Shown: piece by piece, positions 32,013-40,358 of the stretch | Layout of the letters: every line of letters starts with the position of its first letter | Position numbering within the stretch: the first letter of the stretch is position 1 | Assembly (NCBI RefSeq): GCF_004353905.1 | Contig: NZ_SMOD01000031.1 | Location: 31,945 to 95,944 of the forward strand | DNA: 64,000 nucleotides | Reading direction: 5' to 3' | From: Paraburkholderia guartelaensis | GTDB lineage: Bacteria; Pseudomonadota; Gammaproteobacteria; Burkholderiales; Burkholderiaceae | The notes under the pieces: generated by a model | What the model was told of the DNA's origin: nothing | Seen by the model: the letters and a program-made list of their open reading frames with translations, nothing else | Databases searched by the model: none | Translations under genes and position numbers: made by a program

Positions 32013-34112
32013 ATGATGAGCCTTGCGCAGCTGATCCAGACATTCCAGAGCGGGGCGCTCTCACGCGAGGCGTTCTTCGCCGAGATCGACCACGTGCTCG
32101 CGGTCGACGCGGCCAATTGCGCTCGCCTGCGCGAAGCGGTGGACGCAACGCAAACTGTCCATCCGCTGCCCGATGCGGTGTATGCCGAGGTTCTGCGCCG
32201 CATCGAACATCGCGAGGACAGCTCGGCGGCCGTGGACGACTCCACCCGCATTCACGAAGCCATTGCCGCGGCGCGTTCCGCCTCCGCGGGCGATGACGCG
32301 GAACACGTGAAGGGGATTGGCGACACGCTCAACGGTCGCTTCGTGCTCGAAGAGTGTCTGGGTGTGGGCGGCATGGGCACCGTCTACAAGGCGCTCGATT
32401 TGCGCAAGCTCGAAGCTTCGGACCGCAAACCTTATATCGCGATCAAGGTGCTGAACGTGCAGTTCCGCGGCCAGCCGACTTCGCTGATCGCGCTGCAGCG
32501 CGAGGCCCGCAAGGCGCAGACGCTCGCGCACCGCAATATCGTCACGGTGTACGACTTCGACCGCGACGGTCCGCTCGTCTACCTCACGATGGAATATCTG
32601 TCGGGCAAGCCGCTCAGTAAGCTGCTGCGCGCGCCGGGTTTCGCGGGTATGCCATTCGAAAAGGCGCGGCCCATCATTGCCGGGATGGGGCAGGCACTGG
32701 CGTATGCGCACGAGCGCGGCTTCGTGCATTGCGACTTCAAGCCAGCCAATGTTTTTCTCACCGATGGCGGTGATGTGAAAGTGATCGACTTCGGCATTGC
32801 GCGCGTATTCCAGCGGCCCGAAGAAGATCCCGACGTCACCGTGTTCGATCCCGCTACGCTCGGCGGCATCACGCCCGCCTATGCGAGCCCGGAGATGTTC
32901 GAGCATCGCGAGCCTGATCCGCGTGACGATGTCTATGCACTCGCCTGTGTGACCTACGAACTGTTGACGGGCAAGCATCCGTTCAACCGCAAATCGGCCA
33001 CGCAGGCACGCAGCGACAAGATGCGCGCGGAGCGGCCGCCAGGTCTCGATCGCGGCCAATGGCGCACCTTGAGCGCGGCGCTTTCGTTTGACCGCGCATC
33101 GCGCACCGCGAGCGTCAATCAGTTTCTCGATGGCATGGGCGTGCTCACGCGTGCGGCGGCGTTCCCGGGCGCCCGGGCCGGCGCTATTGGCGTGGGGGCG
33201 ATCGTCGTCGCTGCAGGCTTATGGGTCGGGTATCGCGTGTTTTCCGGGCATGGGCAAACGGGTGCGAGGCCCTCCATGTCGGCTATAGCGCCCGCTAGCG
33301 CGACGCTGGCGGCCTCGGAGGCGCCGGCCTCCCCGGTGCTTGCTGCAACGCCAGCGGCGGTTGTCGCGAGCGTGCCTGCCACGACTGCGGCTGCAGCGGT
33401 TCCCGCACCGAGCGCGCCGGTGGCGGACGCGGCGTCGATCGCCGCGCTGAACGCGACGCTCGCGCACATTCCGTGCTCGGCGCTTGCGGCGTCGCTGCCC
33501 GAGCACGTAGTCCAGGTGCGCGGCTTTGCCAATACGGGCGAGAACATGGCACACGTTCATGACGCGCTCGCCCAAACGCCCGGCGGGCAGGCCGCGAAAC
33601 TCGATGTGACTGCGGTGGAGAATCACAACTGCGAAGTCGTGAGCGCATTCGCGCCGTATTGGCGCGCCAATCATCTGGCGGGCGGCGGTGCGTCGATCCA
33701 TACCCAGCCACTCGACGCTCACCTGACGCAGGGCATGCCGCTCATCGTCGATATCACCACGCCGCATTACGACTCATACGTCAACGTGGATTATTTCGCG
33801 CTCGACGGGAGCGTCGTGCATCTCGTCCCCAGCAACGTCGAGCGCGACAACCAGGCGCCACCCAGCTTTTCGGCGACGGTCGGAGGCTCGGGATACTGGC
33901 TCGTGGACAAGCCGTTCGGCACGGAGATGATCGTTTTGCTGATTACGCCGGCGCCGCTGTTCGATGGGCTGCGTCCGGCTTCGGAGTCTCGCTCCGCTTA
34001 CCTTGCGGCGGTGGGGCAGCAGTTGAAGCAGATGGAAGCCCGTTATGGCGCAGGGCATATCGTTGCCGATTTCGTACAGATCACGACGCATGCGCGCAGT
34101 GACTCGCAGTAA
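32013..34112 (+). CDS. Membrane-anchored Ser/Thr protein kinase with a C-terminal DUF4384-like domain
   Basis: 699 residues. After about 105 N-terminal residues the Hanks-type kinase domain runs from about 108 to 375: glycine loop GVGGMG (117-122), Lys145 in IAIKV, catalytic loop HCDFKPAN (239-246, HCD instead of HRD) and DFG at 259-261. A membrane helix (AIGVGAIVVAAGLWVGY, about 390-407) and an Ala/Pro linker lead to a periplasmic domain that resembles DUF4384 (VDITTPHYDSYVNVDYFALDG). GAAGG precedes the ATGs at 32013 and 32016. Together with the PP2C and FHA proteins of this locus it forms a complete write-erase-read phosphorylation set. Confidence 0.9.
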   Translation: MMSLAQLIQTFQSGALSREAFFAEIDHVLAVDAANCARLREAVDATQTVHPLPDAVYAEVLRRIEHREDSSAAVDDSTRIHEAIAAARSASAGDDAEHVKGIGDTLNGRFVLEECLGVGGMGTVYKALDLRKLEASDRKPYIAIKVLNVQFRGQPTSLIALQREARKAQTLAHRNIVTVYDFDRDGPLVYLTMEYLSGKPLSKLLRAPGFAGMPFEKARPIIAGMGQALAYAHERGFVHCDFKPANVFLTDGGDVKVIDFGIARVFQRPEEDPDVTVFDPATLGGITPAYASPEMFEHREPDPRDDVYALACVTYELLTGKHPFNRKSATQARSDKMRAERPPGLDRGQWRTLSAALSFDRASRTASVNQFLDGMGVLTRAAAFPGARAGAIGVGAIVVAAGLWVGYRVFSGHGQTGARPSMSAIAPASATLAASEAPASPVLAATPAAVVASVPATTAAAAVPAPSAPVADAASIAALNATLAHIPCSALAASLPEHVVQVRGFANTGENMAHVHDALAQTPGGQAAKLDVTAVENHNCEVVSAFAPYWRANHLAGGGASIHTQPLDAHLTQGMPLIVDITTPHYDSYVNVDYFALDGSVVHLVPSNVERDNQAPPSFSATVGGSGYWLVDKPFGTEMIVLLITPAPLFDGLRPASESRSAYLAAVGQQLKQMEARYGAGHIVADFVQITTHARSDSQ

Positions 34113-34128
34113 TTGATCGCCACGTTCG

Positions 34129-35172
34129 TTATTTTCTTTTGACAGACCTGACCGAAGCGCGTAGCAGTCCGAACAAAGCCAACGTCCACGCCATGAAGGT
34201 GACGATCACGGTGACGTGTGCCACATACGCGAGAACGTGAAGCCCGGTGGCTTCGGCATACAGGAAGGTCGCGGCAGAGTACGTGCCAAGCGGAAAGACG
34301 ACGGACCATTCGGCCGCCGTATACCGAACCGGCTCGCCGATGATGACGTGCTTCTCGATGTAGAGCGCGGCAAGCAGAGGAATCCAGAACGTTGCCGTGA
34401 ACCAGCACGCAGTGGTCAGGACCCGCAGCACGAACAGGTCGCTGCCGGGCCAGGCCACGAGGTCATGCCCGGCCAGAATGAGACGGCTGCCAGCCAGCGT
34501 GGTAATGGCCATCGCTCCCATGTTGATCCACCACGGTTCCGTGAGGTCCGCAGCCGTCATGGGCACGAAGCACCACCGGTAGAAAATGAGCGTGATGAGG
34601 ATCATGTACAGCACGCCGCCGAGCAGCCACGCCCCGAGCGCGAGCAGATCGAGCAGCGGCACGCTCTCGCCGTTCATCCGCGAAACGGCCAGAGCCAGGA
34701 CCGCAATCGACTCGGTTGCAACGACCAGCAGCAGCCAGGTTCCGTTGAGCCCGGTATGCAGGCCGGGCTTTCGCTGGCCAATGGTCATTGCAGCGAGAAA
34801 CGTATACGCGACAGCGAGCCAGAGCGTGGCTGAAAGACCGAGGAACCACGGTAACGCGCGTGGCAGGACGTGATACACCGAGAGTTGGCTGCCGAGCACA
34901 GCAGTCGCTGCAACGACCGTGAGAAAGCCCGGTCCGCGGCTATGATCGACGATATCGGTATGCACCGCGCGTGGATAGCGCACGAGACGGCACAGCGTGA
35001 TGGCAAGCAAACCGGGCCACGCCGCTCCATTGATGCCGAGAAGCAGCCACCCAATAACGTCGTAGCCCAGAAGATGGGCTGCGATCGAGACGATGCCGGT
35101 CGCCATCACCATCGCGAAGGCGGTGGGCGGGAAAGTCTGCAACCAGGGTTGGCGTGGATTCGACGCCGGCAT
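34129..35172 (-). CDS. TDT-family transporter (TehA/Mae1/SLAC1 fold)
   Basis: 347 residues with ten hydrophobic segments and the family start FPPTAFAMVMATGIVSIAAHLLG, followed by YPRAVHTDIVDHSRGPGFL. Members are anion channels or dicarboxylate, sulfite or tellurite-related exporters in the inner membrane. The C-terminus is short and basic. The gene starts 3 bases after the PAP2 phosphatase stop, so translation is coupled; the ribosome-binding site itself is weak. It converges on the kinase gene with a 16-base gap. Substrate unknown. Confidence 0.87.
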   Translation of the reverse strand: MPASNPRQPWLQTFPPTAFAMVMATGIVSIAAHLLGYDVIGWLLLGINGAAWPGLLAITLCRLVRYPRAVHTDIVDHSRGPGFLTVVAATAVLGSQLSVYHVLPRALPWFLGLSATLWLAVAYTFLAAMTIGQRKPGLHTGLNGTWLLLVVATESIAVLALAVSRMNGESVPLLDLLALGAWLLGGVLYMILITLIFYRWCFVPMTAADLTEPWWINMGAMAITTLAGSRLILAGHDLVAWPGSDLFVLRVLTTACWFTATFWIPLLAALYIEKHVIIGEPVRYTAAEWSVVFPLGTYSAATFLYAEATGLHVLAYVAHVTVIVTFMAWTLALFGLLRASVRSVKRK

Positions 35173-35175
35173 CCG

Positions 35176-35883
35176 TCAAGTTACCGTGTGCAGTACCGAA
35201 TGGGCGAGCCGCAGAAGATCGTCGAACTGCGTGACCAGCTCGAAACAGAGCAAGAAGCCGACCGCCGCAACCGGACCGGGGTAGCGCATGACGAAGCGCA
35301 TGAAGGGCTTGACAGTGCGCCTTCTCACGGCTCTGCGCGTCATGATCCAGGTAATCACGATGCCGATAAAGGCACCGACGAGCAAATCCGTGGGGTAATG
35401 ATAGCCCAGATAAGCCCGTGGAAAGCAGACGAATGCCGCGACAGACAAGAACGCAAGTATGCCGATGCCTCGCCATACGAGGAAGATCCCCATCGCTACT
35501 GCCGTCCACAGCATGGCGTGATCGCTAGGAAAGGAACTCCAGTGCATCAGCCCGGCGAGTTGCACCGGTGAAGAGGCGAAATGTAGATTCAGGCCCGGTG
35601 TGAATAGCGGCCGTTCCCTGTATGGCAGAACGCGCGCAAGGAGGCGTCCCACCGCGAGTGCAATGAGACCGCTTGCCAGCGTGGCGAGTACGATCTCGCG
35701 GCGCCAGCCACGCCGCTCGTGTGGCTGGAACCAGATCCACCACAATAGCGGAATCAACAAATAGCCTTTGAATGTGTAGAAGTCGGCAATCACACCAATT
35801 GCGTAATTGACCTGGGGAGGAAGCTGCAGTTGGGTGAGGGCTCCCAGAATGACGGTATCGAAGCTGTTCATTATTGTGGCCAT
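35176..35883 (-). CDS. PAP2-family membrane phosphatase
   Basis: 235 residues, about six membrane helices, with the three acid-phosphatase motifs of the PAP2 family: GRLLARVLPYRERP, SSFPSDHA and RAYLGYHYPTDLL. It dephosphorylates lipid phosphates such as undecaprenyl diphosphate at the periplasmic face. The start could be 35883 (MATIMNSF) or 35871 (MNSF); GGGATGG lies before the second. It forms a two-gene operon with the TDT transporter downstream. Confidence 0.87.
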   Translation of the reverse strand: MATIMNSFDTVILGALTQLQLPPQVNYAIGVIADFYTFKGYLLIPLLWWIWFQPHERRGWRREIVLATLASGLIALAVGRLLARVLPYRERPLFTPGLNLHFASSPVQLAGLMHWSSFPSDHAMLWTAVAMGIFLVWRGIGILAFLSVAAFVCFPRAYLGYHYPTDLLVGAFIGIVITWIMTRRAVRRRTVKPFMRFVMRYPGPVAAVGFLLCFELVTQFDDLLRLAHSVLHTVT

Positions 35884-36129
35884 CCCGCTGATGAATTCGT
35901 GAGAAGGGCGGTCTCGAACAGAATCCTCAACCGCCTCCGTGCCACATACGCGAGGCGTTCTTCATGGTATTTTTCAAGCCCGCGCACACGGTGAAAGCAG
36001 TTCGCAGCGATGAGCTGCTGCGATGCAACTTCGAAGGTGCGCATATAGCGTGCCTTCATTCACACTGCAGTGCGTCAAGGACTCGTTGGGGCTTTCGCAT
36101 TCAAGGGCCTTACATTGCAGAGCACGCCC

Positions 36130-36531
36130 TCATGTCAACGCACTTCCAGCCTCGAGAGCGTTCATCTCCGCGGGTATGTATGCGCTCGCGATTCCCGTTT
36201 CCTCGCGTTGGGCAACTTCCACGATTCCCCTGTTGTGCTTGATGTCCGCTTCGATCATGCCGGGCTTGCGCAGGCAGTCGCGCAAGAAAATCTGGCAGCG
36301 GCCTGATGAGATCCGGTGGGGGAGAATCTGTCTGGTAATTGATTCGATCTCCTTCCTATGTGTCGAGAAGGCCGCTAACAGGCCAGCGCGACCGGCGCGC
36401 GCACGAAAATAATCTTCAAGGGCCTCTGGGGATATTTCGCACATGACCGGTGTGCCGTCGACGACGGCACGATACCGGACTGTGCCGCTCGCGTGGTAGT
36501 AGGCTTCTTCAGCTGGGAATTGTATGAGCAC
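36130..36531 (-). CDS. DUF1488-type protein with a C-terminal extension
   Basis: 133 residues starting from GTG at 36531, with AGAGG 9 bases upstream. The first 75 residues match the DUF1488 pattern often seen in Burkholderia (VRYRAVVDGTPVMCEISPEALEDYF). The remaining 55 residues, with two Cys and a basic stretch, go beyond the usual length of about 85-95 and are not recognised. Function of the family is unknown. It begins near the end of the neighbouring membrane-domain gene on the same strand. Confidence 0.6.
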   Translation of the reverse strand: MLIQFPAEEAYYHASGTVRYRAVVDGTPVMCEISPEALEDYFRARAGRAGLLAAFSTHRKEIESITRQILPHRISSGRCQIFLRDCLRKPGMIEADIKHNRGIVEVAQREETGIASAYIPAEMNALEAGSALT

Positions 36532-36681
36532 GATGGCTTACCTCTGTGACCTCCGGGTCTGCCTTCAAGCAACTGGTGTTCCCCCCTCGTCCGATGAAAC
36601 CTGAAAGAACGCGCATCGTGGTCTGGTCAATTGAATCGAAATCAATTCTCAAATCGTTCTCAGCGAGAATGTCGGGCGGCG

Positions 36682-37182
36682 CTAGCTGCCCTGATCGGAC
36701 GACGCGCTGCTGCTGCTGTGGGGAGGCGATAGCGGTCCGTAGCGCAGGTGTTGCGCCACCGACATGGGCACTTTGGGCGAGAACATGCCGACGATCGTGA
36801 GTGCATAGACGACTGCCGCGACGCTCGCCACGACGCGAACGGGACGCGCGATCGCCGAATTGCCGACGACGATGTTGAGGTAGAACCAGATGCCGAGCAA
36901 AGCGAGCAACAGCAGGCGCGGCATGGGCTTCCAGCCGTCGCGGCCGACTTCGGAGATAGACCACACAAGTGCCGCGACGAGCGTAAAGAAGACGCTCCAG
37001 ACGCCTGCTGTGCGGCTTCGTACCATGAGGGTGCCCGAGCCAATCAGCGCGAAGCCGGTGACGACGTAGTAGGGCGTGGAACCCATTGCGACGAGCCAAC
37101 CGCCAAGTACAGCGAAAGCGGCGCCCACCAGTACCAGGACCTCGCCCGTCTCGGCAGGAGAGGTCTCGTGTCGGTTCGACAT
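36682..37182 (-). CDS. Stand-alone membrane domain of the quinoprotein glucose-dehydrogenase type
   Basis: 166 residues with four or five membrane helices. The pattern ending in WSISEVGRDGWKPMPRLLLLALLGIWF matches the N-terminal membrane anchor of membrane-bound PQQ glucose/quinate dehydrogenases (GCD, about 800 residues). The PQQ beta-propeller is absent: after the last helix the protein ends in a Ser-rich tail (PPHSSSSASSDQGS). It is either a truncated gene or a recruited membrane domain. The start at 37182 (MSNRHETS) is best by family alignment; the ribosome-binding site is weak, and an ATG at 37200 is an alternative. Confidence 0.6.
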   Translation of the reverse strand: MSNRHETSPAETGEVLVLVGAAFAVLGGWLVAMGSTPYYVVTGFALIGSGTLMVRSRTAGVWSVFFTLVAALVWSISEVGRDGWKPMPRLLLLALLGIWFYLNIVVGNSAIARPVRVVASVAAVVYALTIVGMFSPKVPMSVAQHLRYGPLSPPHSSSSASSDQGS

Positions 37183-37567
37183 AGAAGAGCCCCCGCTCAT
37201 GCAAATGTCTGGCAGCATCGCGTCACGCAACGCTGAAAGCCGTCTGGGTCTCTGAGGGTCATCTGGCAATCGGCGTTCACGTCAACGCGTTTCGCTAGTG
37301 GTGCAATCGCCGTACCCTCTCGGGCGTCAGAAAAATTTGCAAGGGTCTGTGTAAAGGCGAGGGCGTTATTCGTTTGATACATAGCGCCACGCTTTTATCT
37401 CGGGCTGTCACTGTAGCCACAGTCAGTCATGGTGCTGGTGGCGCATGGGGGCGGCCGTGTAGAGGCCAGCAAATGGAGGTGAGAGAGATTTGGATTCCAA
37501 ATCAACCATATGAACTATCGAGAGGCCGCAATCCACGGAAACGAAGCGCAGAAGCGCGTTGACATAT
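37183..37567. other. Intergenic stretch
   Basis: 385 bases between the phosphoesterase end and the membrane-domain gene, both on the minus strand. No gene, repeat or clear promoter is seen; the base composition is somewhat richer in A and T than the flanking genes. Confidence 0.4.
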
Positions 37568-39349
37568 CTACAAGAAGCCAGTGTAGAAATGGCGCGCACG
37601 GCATCGTTTACCCTGACATTGAATCGGAATCAAAACAGGAATGGGGAGAGCTGTCGAGTTCCGTGCCGCCTCGCGCCAGACCTTCGCAGGCGTGTCGACC
37701 GGCAGCCCTGTCGGCGGGTCGAGAAACAGCTTGCGTTGAGCGAGGTCTTCGCCACGGCGGCTGAAATCGAACATGCCCATGATGCTGCCAGCCTTGCTGT
37801 CGAACGACCCACCGCCGATACGTTCTCCGTCGAGCCAGTTGTCTTCGATGAAGCGAACGACCGACGACTGGTCGATCAACGTATGGTCGACGAAATTCTC
37901 CTTCGCCCAGCACGATATGACGAGAAACGGAATGCGCGCGCCCGGGCCGCAGCGGCCGTTCACGGGTTTGCCGTTCACGCCGTCCTGTGCGGAGCCGGTA
38001 CCGCATTTTCCCTGGCCATTCAGGTGGTCGGCGACCGAATCGTATGACGCACTCGTCGGCGATACGTATGCGTGGTCGTACCAGCCATCCGAGTCGTCCC
38101 ATGTCACGACAACGGCGGTGTTGGCCCAGTCCGGCTGGCGCTGCAGGAAGTTGACGACCTTCGTGACGAACGCCTGCTCGTCGAGTGGATCCGAATAGCC
38201 GGCGTGACCGTCCTGGAATGCGGGGGCCTTGAGGAAACTCACGGCCGGAAAGTTCCCGGCGTTCACCGCGCTGAAGAAGTCGTCGGAATCGTACTGATGA
38301 TTGGCGGGGTCCCGGGTCCGGCCATCTTTATCCAGGGTATGCCCGATGGCCTGGATAGAACTCGGGCGCAAATGCTTCGGGTTCGACGTCGAGGCATAGT
38401 ACTGGAACCAGTTGTGGTGTGGAACGTAGTCCGCCGTGGCCGCACCAACGACCGCCGATAGCGTGCTGCGCCTGCACGCGGTCGTGCCATTGCTGTTCAC
38501 CGTATCGAGGTTGAAGCCGCCCATGAAGCCGCCCCACGAGATATTGCGCGCGTTCAAAAGGTCGCCGATATTTCTGCCCGTCATCATGACGGTGTCCCGC
38601 TTGCTCGAGCATCGGTCGAAGGCAGGATCGACGTCGTCGATCAGCGTGAAGCCACCCTGTCCGTCGTTCACGTAGTAGGAGCCCGGGACCGAAGGCTTTT
38701 TCGTCGTCAGCACGGTCTTCACGCCGTTGGTTTGACCCGAGACCACCTCCAGCGCGCCCGGCGTCGACGGGCCATAGGTCGATGACCAGGCGTTGTCGCT
38801 CATCGCGAATCGCTGCGCGTAGTTCCATAGCGCAGTGACGGTATTGCCGTCGTAATAGCCCATCACCTCGCCATTGTTTCCGGACTCACCGGGGCCGTCG
38901 GTCGTGCCTTTGCCCGTGTACTTCGGGAACAGGTCGACCGCGCCGTTGTCATAGGCTTGCTCTTCTGCCGCATAGGCGTGATCCTGGTCGGCGGTGGCCG
39001 CGTGCGTACGGTCGATACGGAACGGGTTCGCTGCGCCCGCGCCATTGGCCGGATTCGTCGCATTCGGATTTCTGGAGAGCAGGGGCCCTGCTAGGCCATT
39101 CACCCTGGGCGTCCCGGGCAATGCGTTGAACGCCGGTTCGTCTGAAGGATTTTCCGCATGCGGATAGGTCGCGAAGTAGTGATCGAGCGAGACATTCTCG
39201 CCATAGATCACGACCAGGTGCTTGATAGGGGTGGCAGTATGAAGGTCGTTTGGCCTATTCATCTGCGCGTCGTCACTCGCACCCCATGCAATCGGTAATG
39301 AGAATGCTGCGGCGATGAGCGAACCAGGCGCTAGATGACGCCAGTGCAT
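37568..39349 (-). CDS. Secreted phosphoesterase / acid phosphatase family (complete paralogue)
   Basis: 593 residues. It has an N-terminal signal peptide (GSLIAAAFSLPIAWGA), then the family start HLVVIYGENVSLDHYFATYPHA with the metal-ligand region at ENVSLDHYF, and the later blocks NNGEVMGYYDGN, HHNWFQYYAS, TWDDSDGWYDHAY and DHTLIDQSSVVRFIEDNW. AGGAG lies 7 bases before the ATG at 39349. It is a close paralogue of the gene at the left edge (2-1120) and runs about 25 residues further at its C-terminus (past TPAKVWREAARN). It should hydrolyse phosphate esters outside the cytoplasm. Confidence 0.92.
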   Translation of the reverse strand: MHWRHLAPGSLIAAAFSLPIAWGASDDAQMNRPNDLHTATPIKHLVVIYGENVSLDHYFATYPHAENPSDEPAFNALPGTPRVNGLAGPLLSRNPNATNPANGAGAANPFRIDRTHAATADQDHAYAAEEQAYDNGAVDLFPKYTGKGTTDGPGESGNNGEVMGYYDGNTVTALWNYAQRFAMSDNAWSSTYGPSTPGALEVVSGQTNGVKTVLTTKKPSVPGSYYVNDGQGGFTLIDDVDPAFDRCSSKRDTVMMTGRNIGDLLNARNISWGGFMGGFNLDTVNSNGTTACRRSTLSAVVGAATADYVPHHNWFQYYASTSNPKHLRPSSIQAIGHTLDKDGRTRDPANHQYDSDDFFSAVNAGNFPAVSFLKAPAFQDGHAGYSDPLDEQAFVTKVVNFLQRQPDWANTAVVVTWDDSDGWYDHAYVSPTSASYDSVADHLNGQGKCGTGSAQDGVNGKPVNGRCGPGARIPFLVISCWAKENFVDHTLIDQSSVVRFIEDNWLDGERIGGGSFDSKAGSIMGMFDFSRRGEDLAQRKLFLDPPTGLPVDTPAKVWREAARNSTALPIPVLIPIQCQGKRCRARHFYTGFL

Positions 39350-39455
39350 ATCGGGCTCCTGTAAGTTGCGCTTCCTTATAGCGCAACGGGAGTTCCCGGC
39401 AGATGTTGCCGTGTCGTTGGCAAGCGAAGGCCAGCTCGTGCCGGCCTTCACCGAA

Positions 39456-40172
39456 CTACAACACGCGCACTCCGCAATCTCCAACCAGCATCACGGCTTG
39501 ATCGACGGAGAGTATCGTGCCTTTGAGATGCTGCAGCACATCGGAGATCCGAAAACCGCTTAGGTCTACAGAGCGTAGGTCCGCACCGTCAAAGCGGCTG
39601 TTTCGCAACTGGGCGTTGCTGAGGCTGCCGCCTTCGAACACAGCGTCGCGAAAGTCGCAGTCGGACAGATCCGCGTCGGAGAAATTCAGTGCCTCAAGGG
39701 TTTGTTTCCGGAAGGAGAGCCCCTTCAGGTCTGCGCCAACGAGCAGTGAATCGTGAAAGCTGAGCCCTAGCGTACGGGCGTCGACAAAGCGGGCGCCCGT
39801 GAGCTTCACCTCGGTGAATGACGCCGACGCGAGTTTCGAGCCTGTCCAATCGGTATTGTTCAGATCGCTGCGATAGAAGCGCGCGTCACTCAGATTGGCG
39901 TAGCGAAATTTCGCGGCTGCGCCCTTGCACGCCAACCAGCGGCTTCTTGAGAGTTCGCAGTGCTCGAGCAGGGTGTGCTCGAAGGTGCACTGTGTGAATC
40001 GGGCGGCACGGAGATCGAGATTCGAAAGGTCTTCGCCGTCGAAACTGCAGTGCTCGAAGGTCGGTTCGTCGCCGCATTCTCGAAGCAGTCGGGTCAGCGC
40101 GTCGCGGTCGAAAGTCAATCCGCTGAACCGCGCTCCTTCTGCGTTTGACGGGTCTTGGGTGTTGCTGCGCAT
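39456..40172 (-). CDS. Pentapeptide-repeat protein (Qnr/McbG-like architecture)
   Basis: 238 residues with pentapeptide repeats over nearly the whole length, of the A(D/N)LxF kind (DLSNLDLRAARFTQCTF, ANLSDARFYRSDLNNTDW, DADLSDCDFRDAVFEGG, DGADLRSVDLSGF). This makes a right-handed beta-helix; the length is close to that of Qnr and McbG proteins, which mimic DNA and protect gyrase. Whether this one does so is not known. GAGGAG lies before the ATG at 40172; a GTG at 40217 also has GGAGG and would add 15 residues. Confidence 0.78.
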   Translation of the reverse strand: MRSNTQDPSNAEGARFSGLTFDRDALTRLLRECGDEPTFEHCSFDGEDLSNLDLRAARFTQCTFEHTLLEHCELSRSRWLACKGAAAKFRYANLSDARFYRSDLNNTDWTGSKLASASFTEVKLTGARFVDARTLGLSFHDSLLVGADLKGLSFRKQTLEALNFSDADLSDCDFRDAVFEGGSLSNAQLRNSRFDGADLRSVDLSGFRISDVLQHLKGTILSVDQAVMLVGDCGVRVL

Positions 40173-40358
40173 CTGTGCAGACTCCTCGTTCAGAGGGGTA
40201 CGCAGCGTCGTGTCCACAGCGCGTCCCCTCCACTTGGTGAAAGTAGGGTTGACGCCGCGGCGGATTTAGAACCCAACAACTGGGCGCAGGAGATACCAAC
40301 CTGCCACTCTATTTTCGGCGGAGACGATTCTATCGTTTCCGCCGGTGGGGGCACAAGG

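Larger units (their letters stand above)
17388..34112. other. Whole peptide-secretion and signalling locus
   Basis: Spans the five precursors, outer-membrane channel, FHA protein, HlyD adaptor, PpiC-like protein, peptidase-ABC exporter, sigma-54 activator, PP2C phosphatase, LRAT-like protein and Ser/Thr kinase. All genes between these limits fit one export and control theme, and the set is bounded by DUF4399 genes on the left and TDT/PAP2 genes on the right. Confidence 0.75.

Noticed and set aside
31566..32016. Short open frames between precursor 2 and the kinase
   Set aside because: No ribosome-binding sites, no leader motif and no family likeness; treated as regulatory DNA.
19516..34112. 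Type VI secretion locus, because of kinase, phosphatase and FHA genes
   Set aside because: No Hcp, VgrG, TssB/C, ClpV or TssM-like gene is present; the secretion parts are those of type I export.
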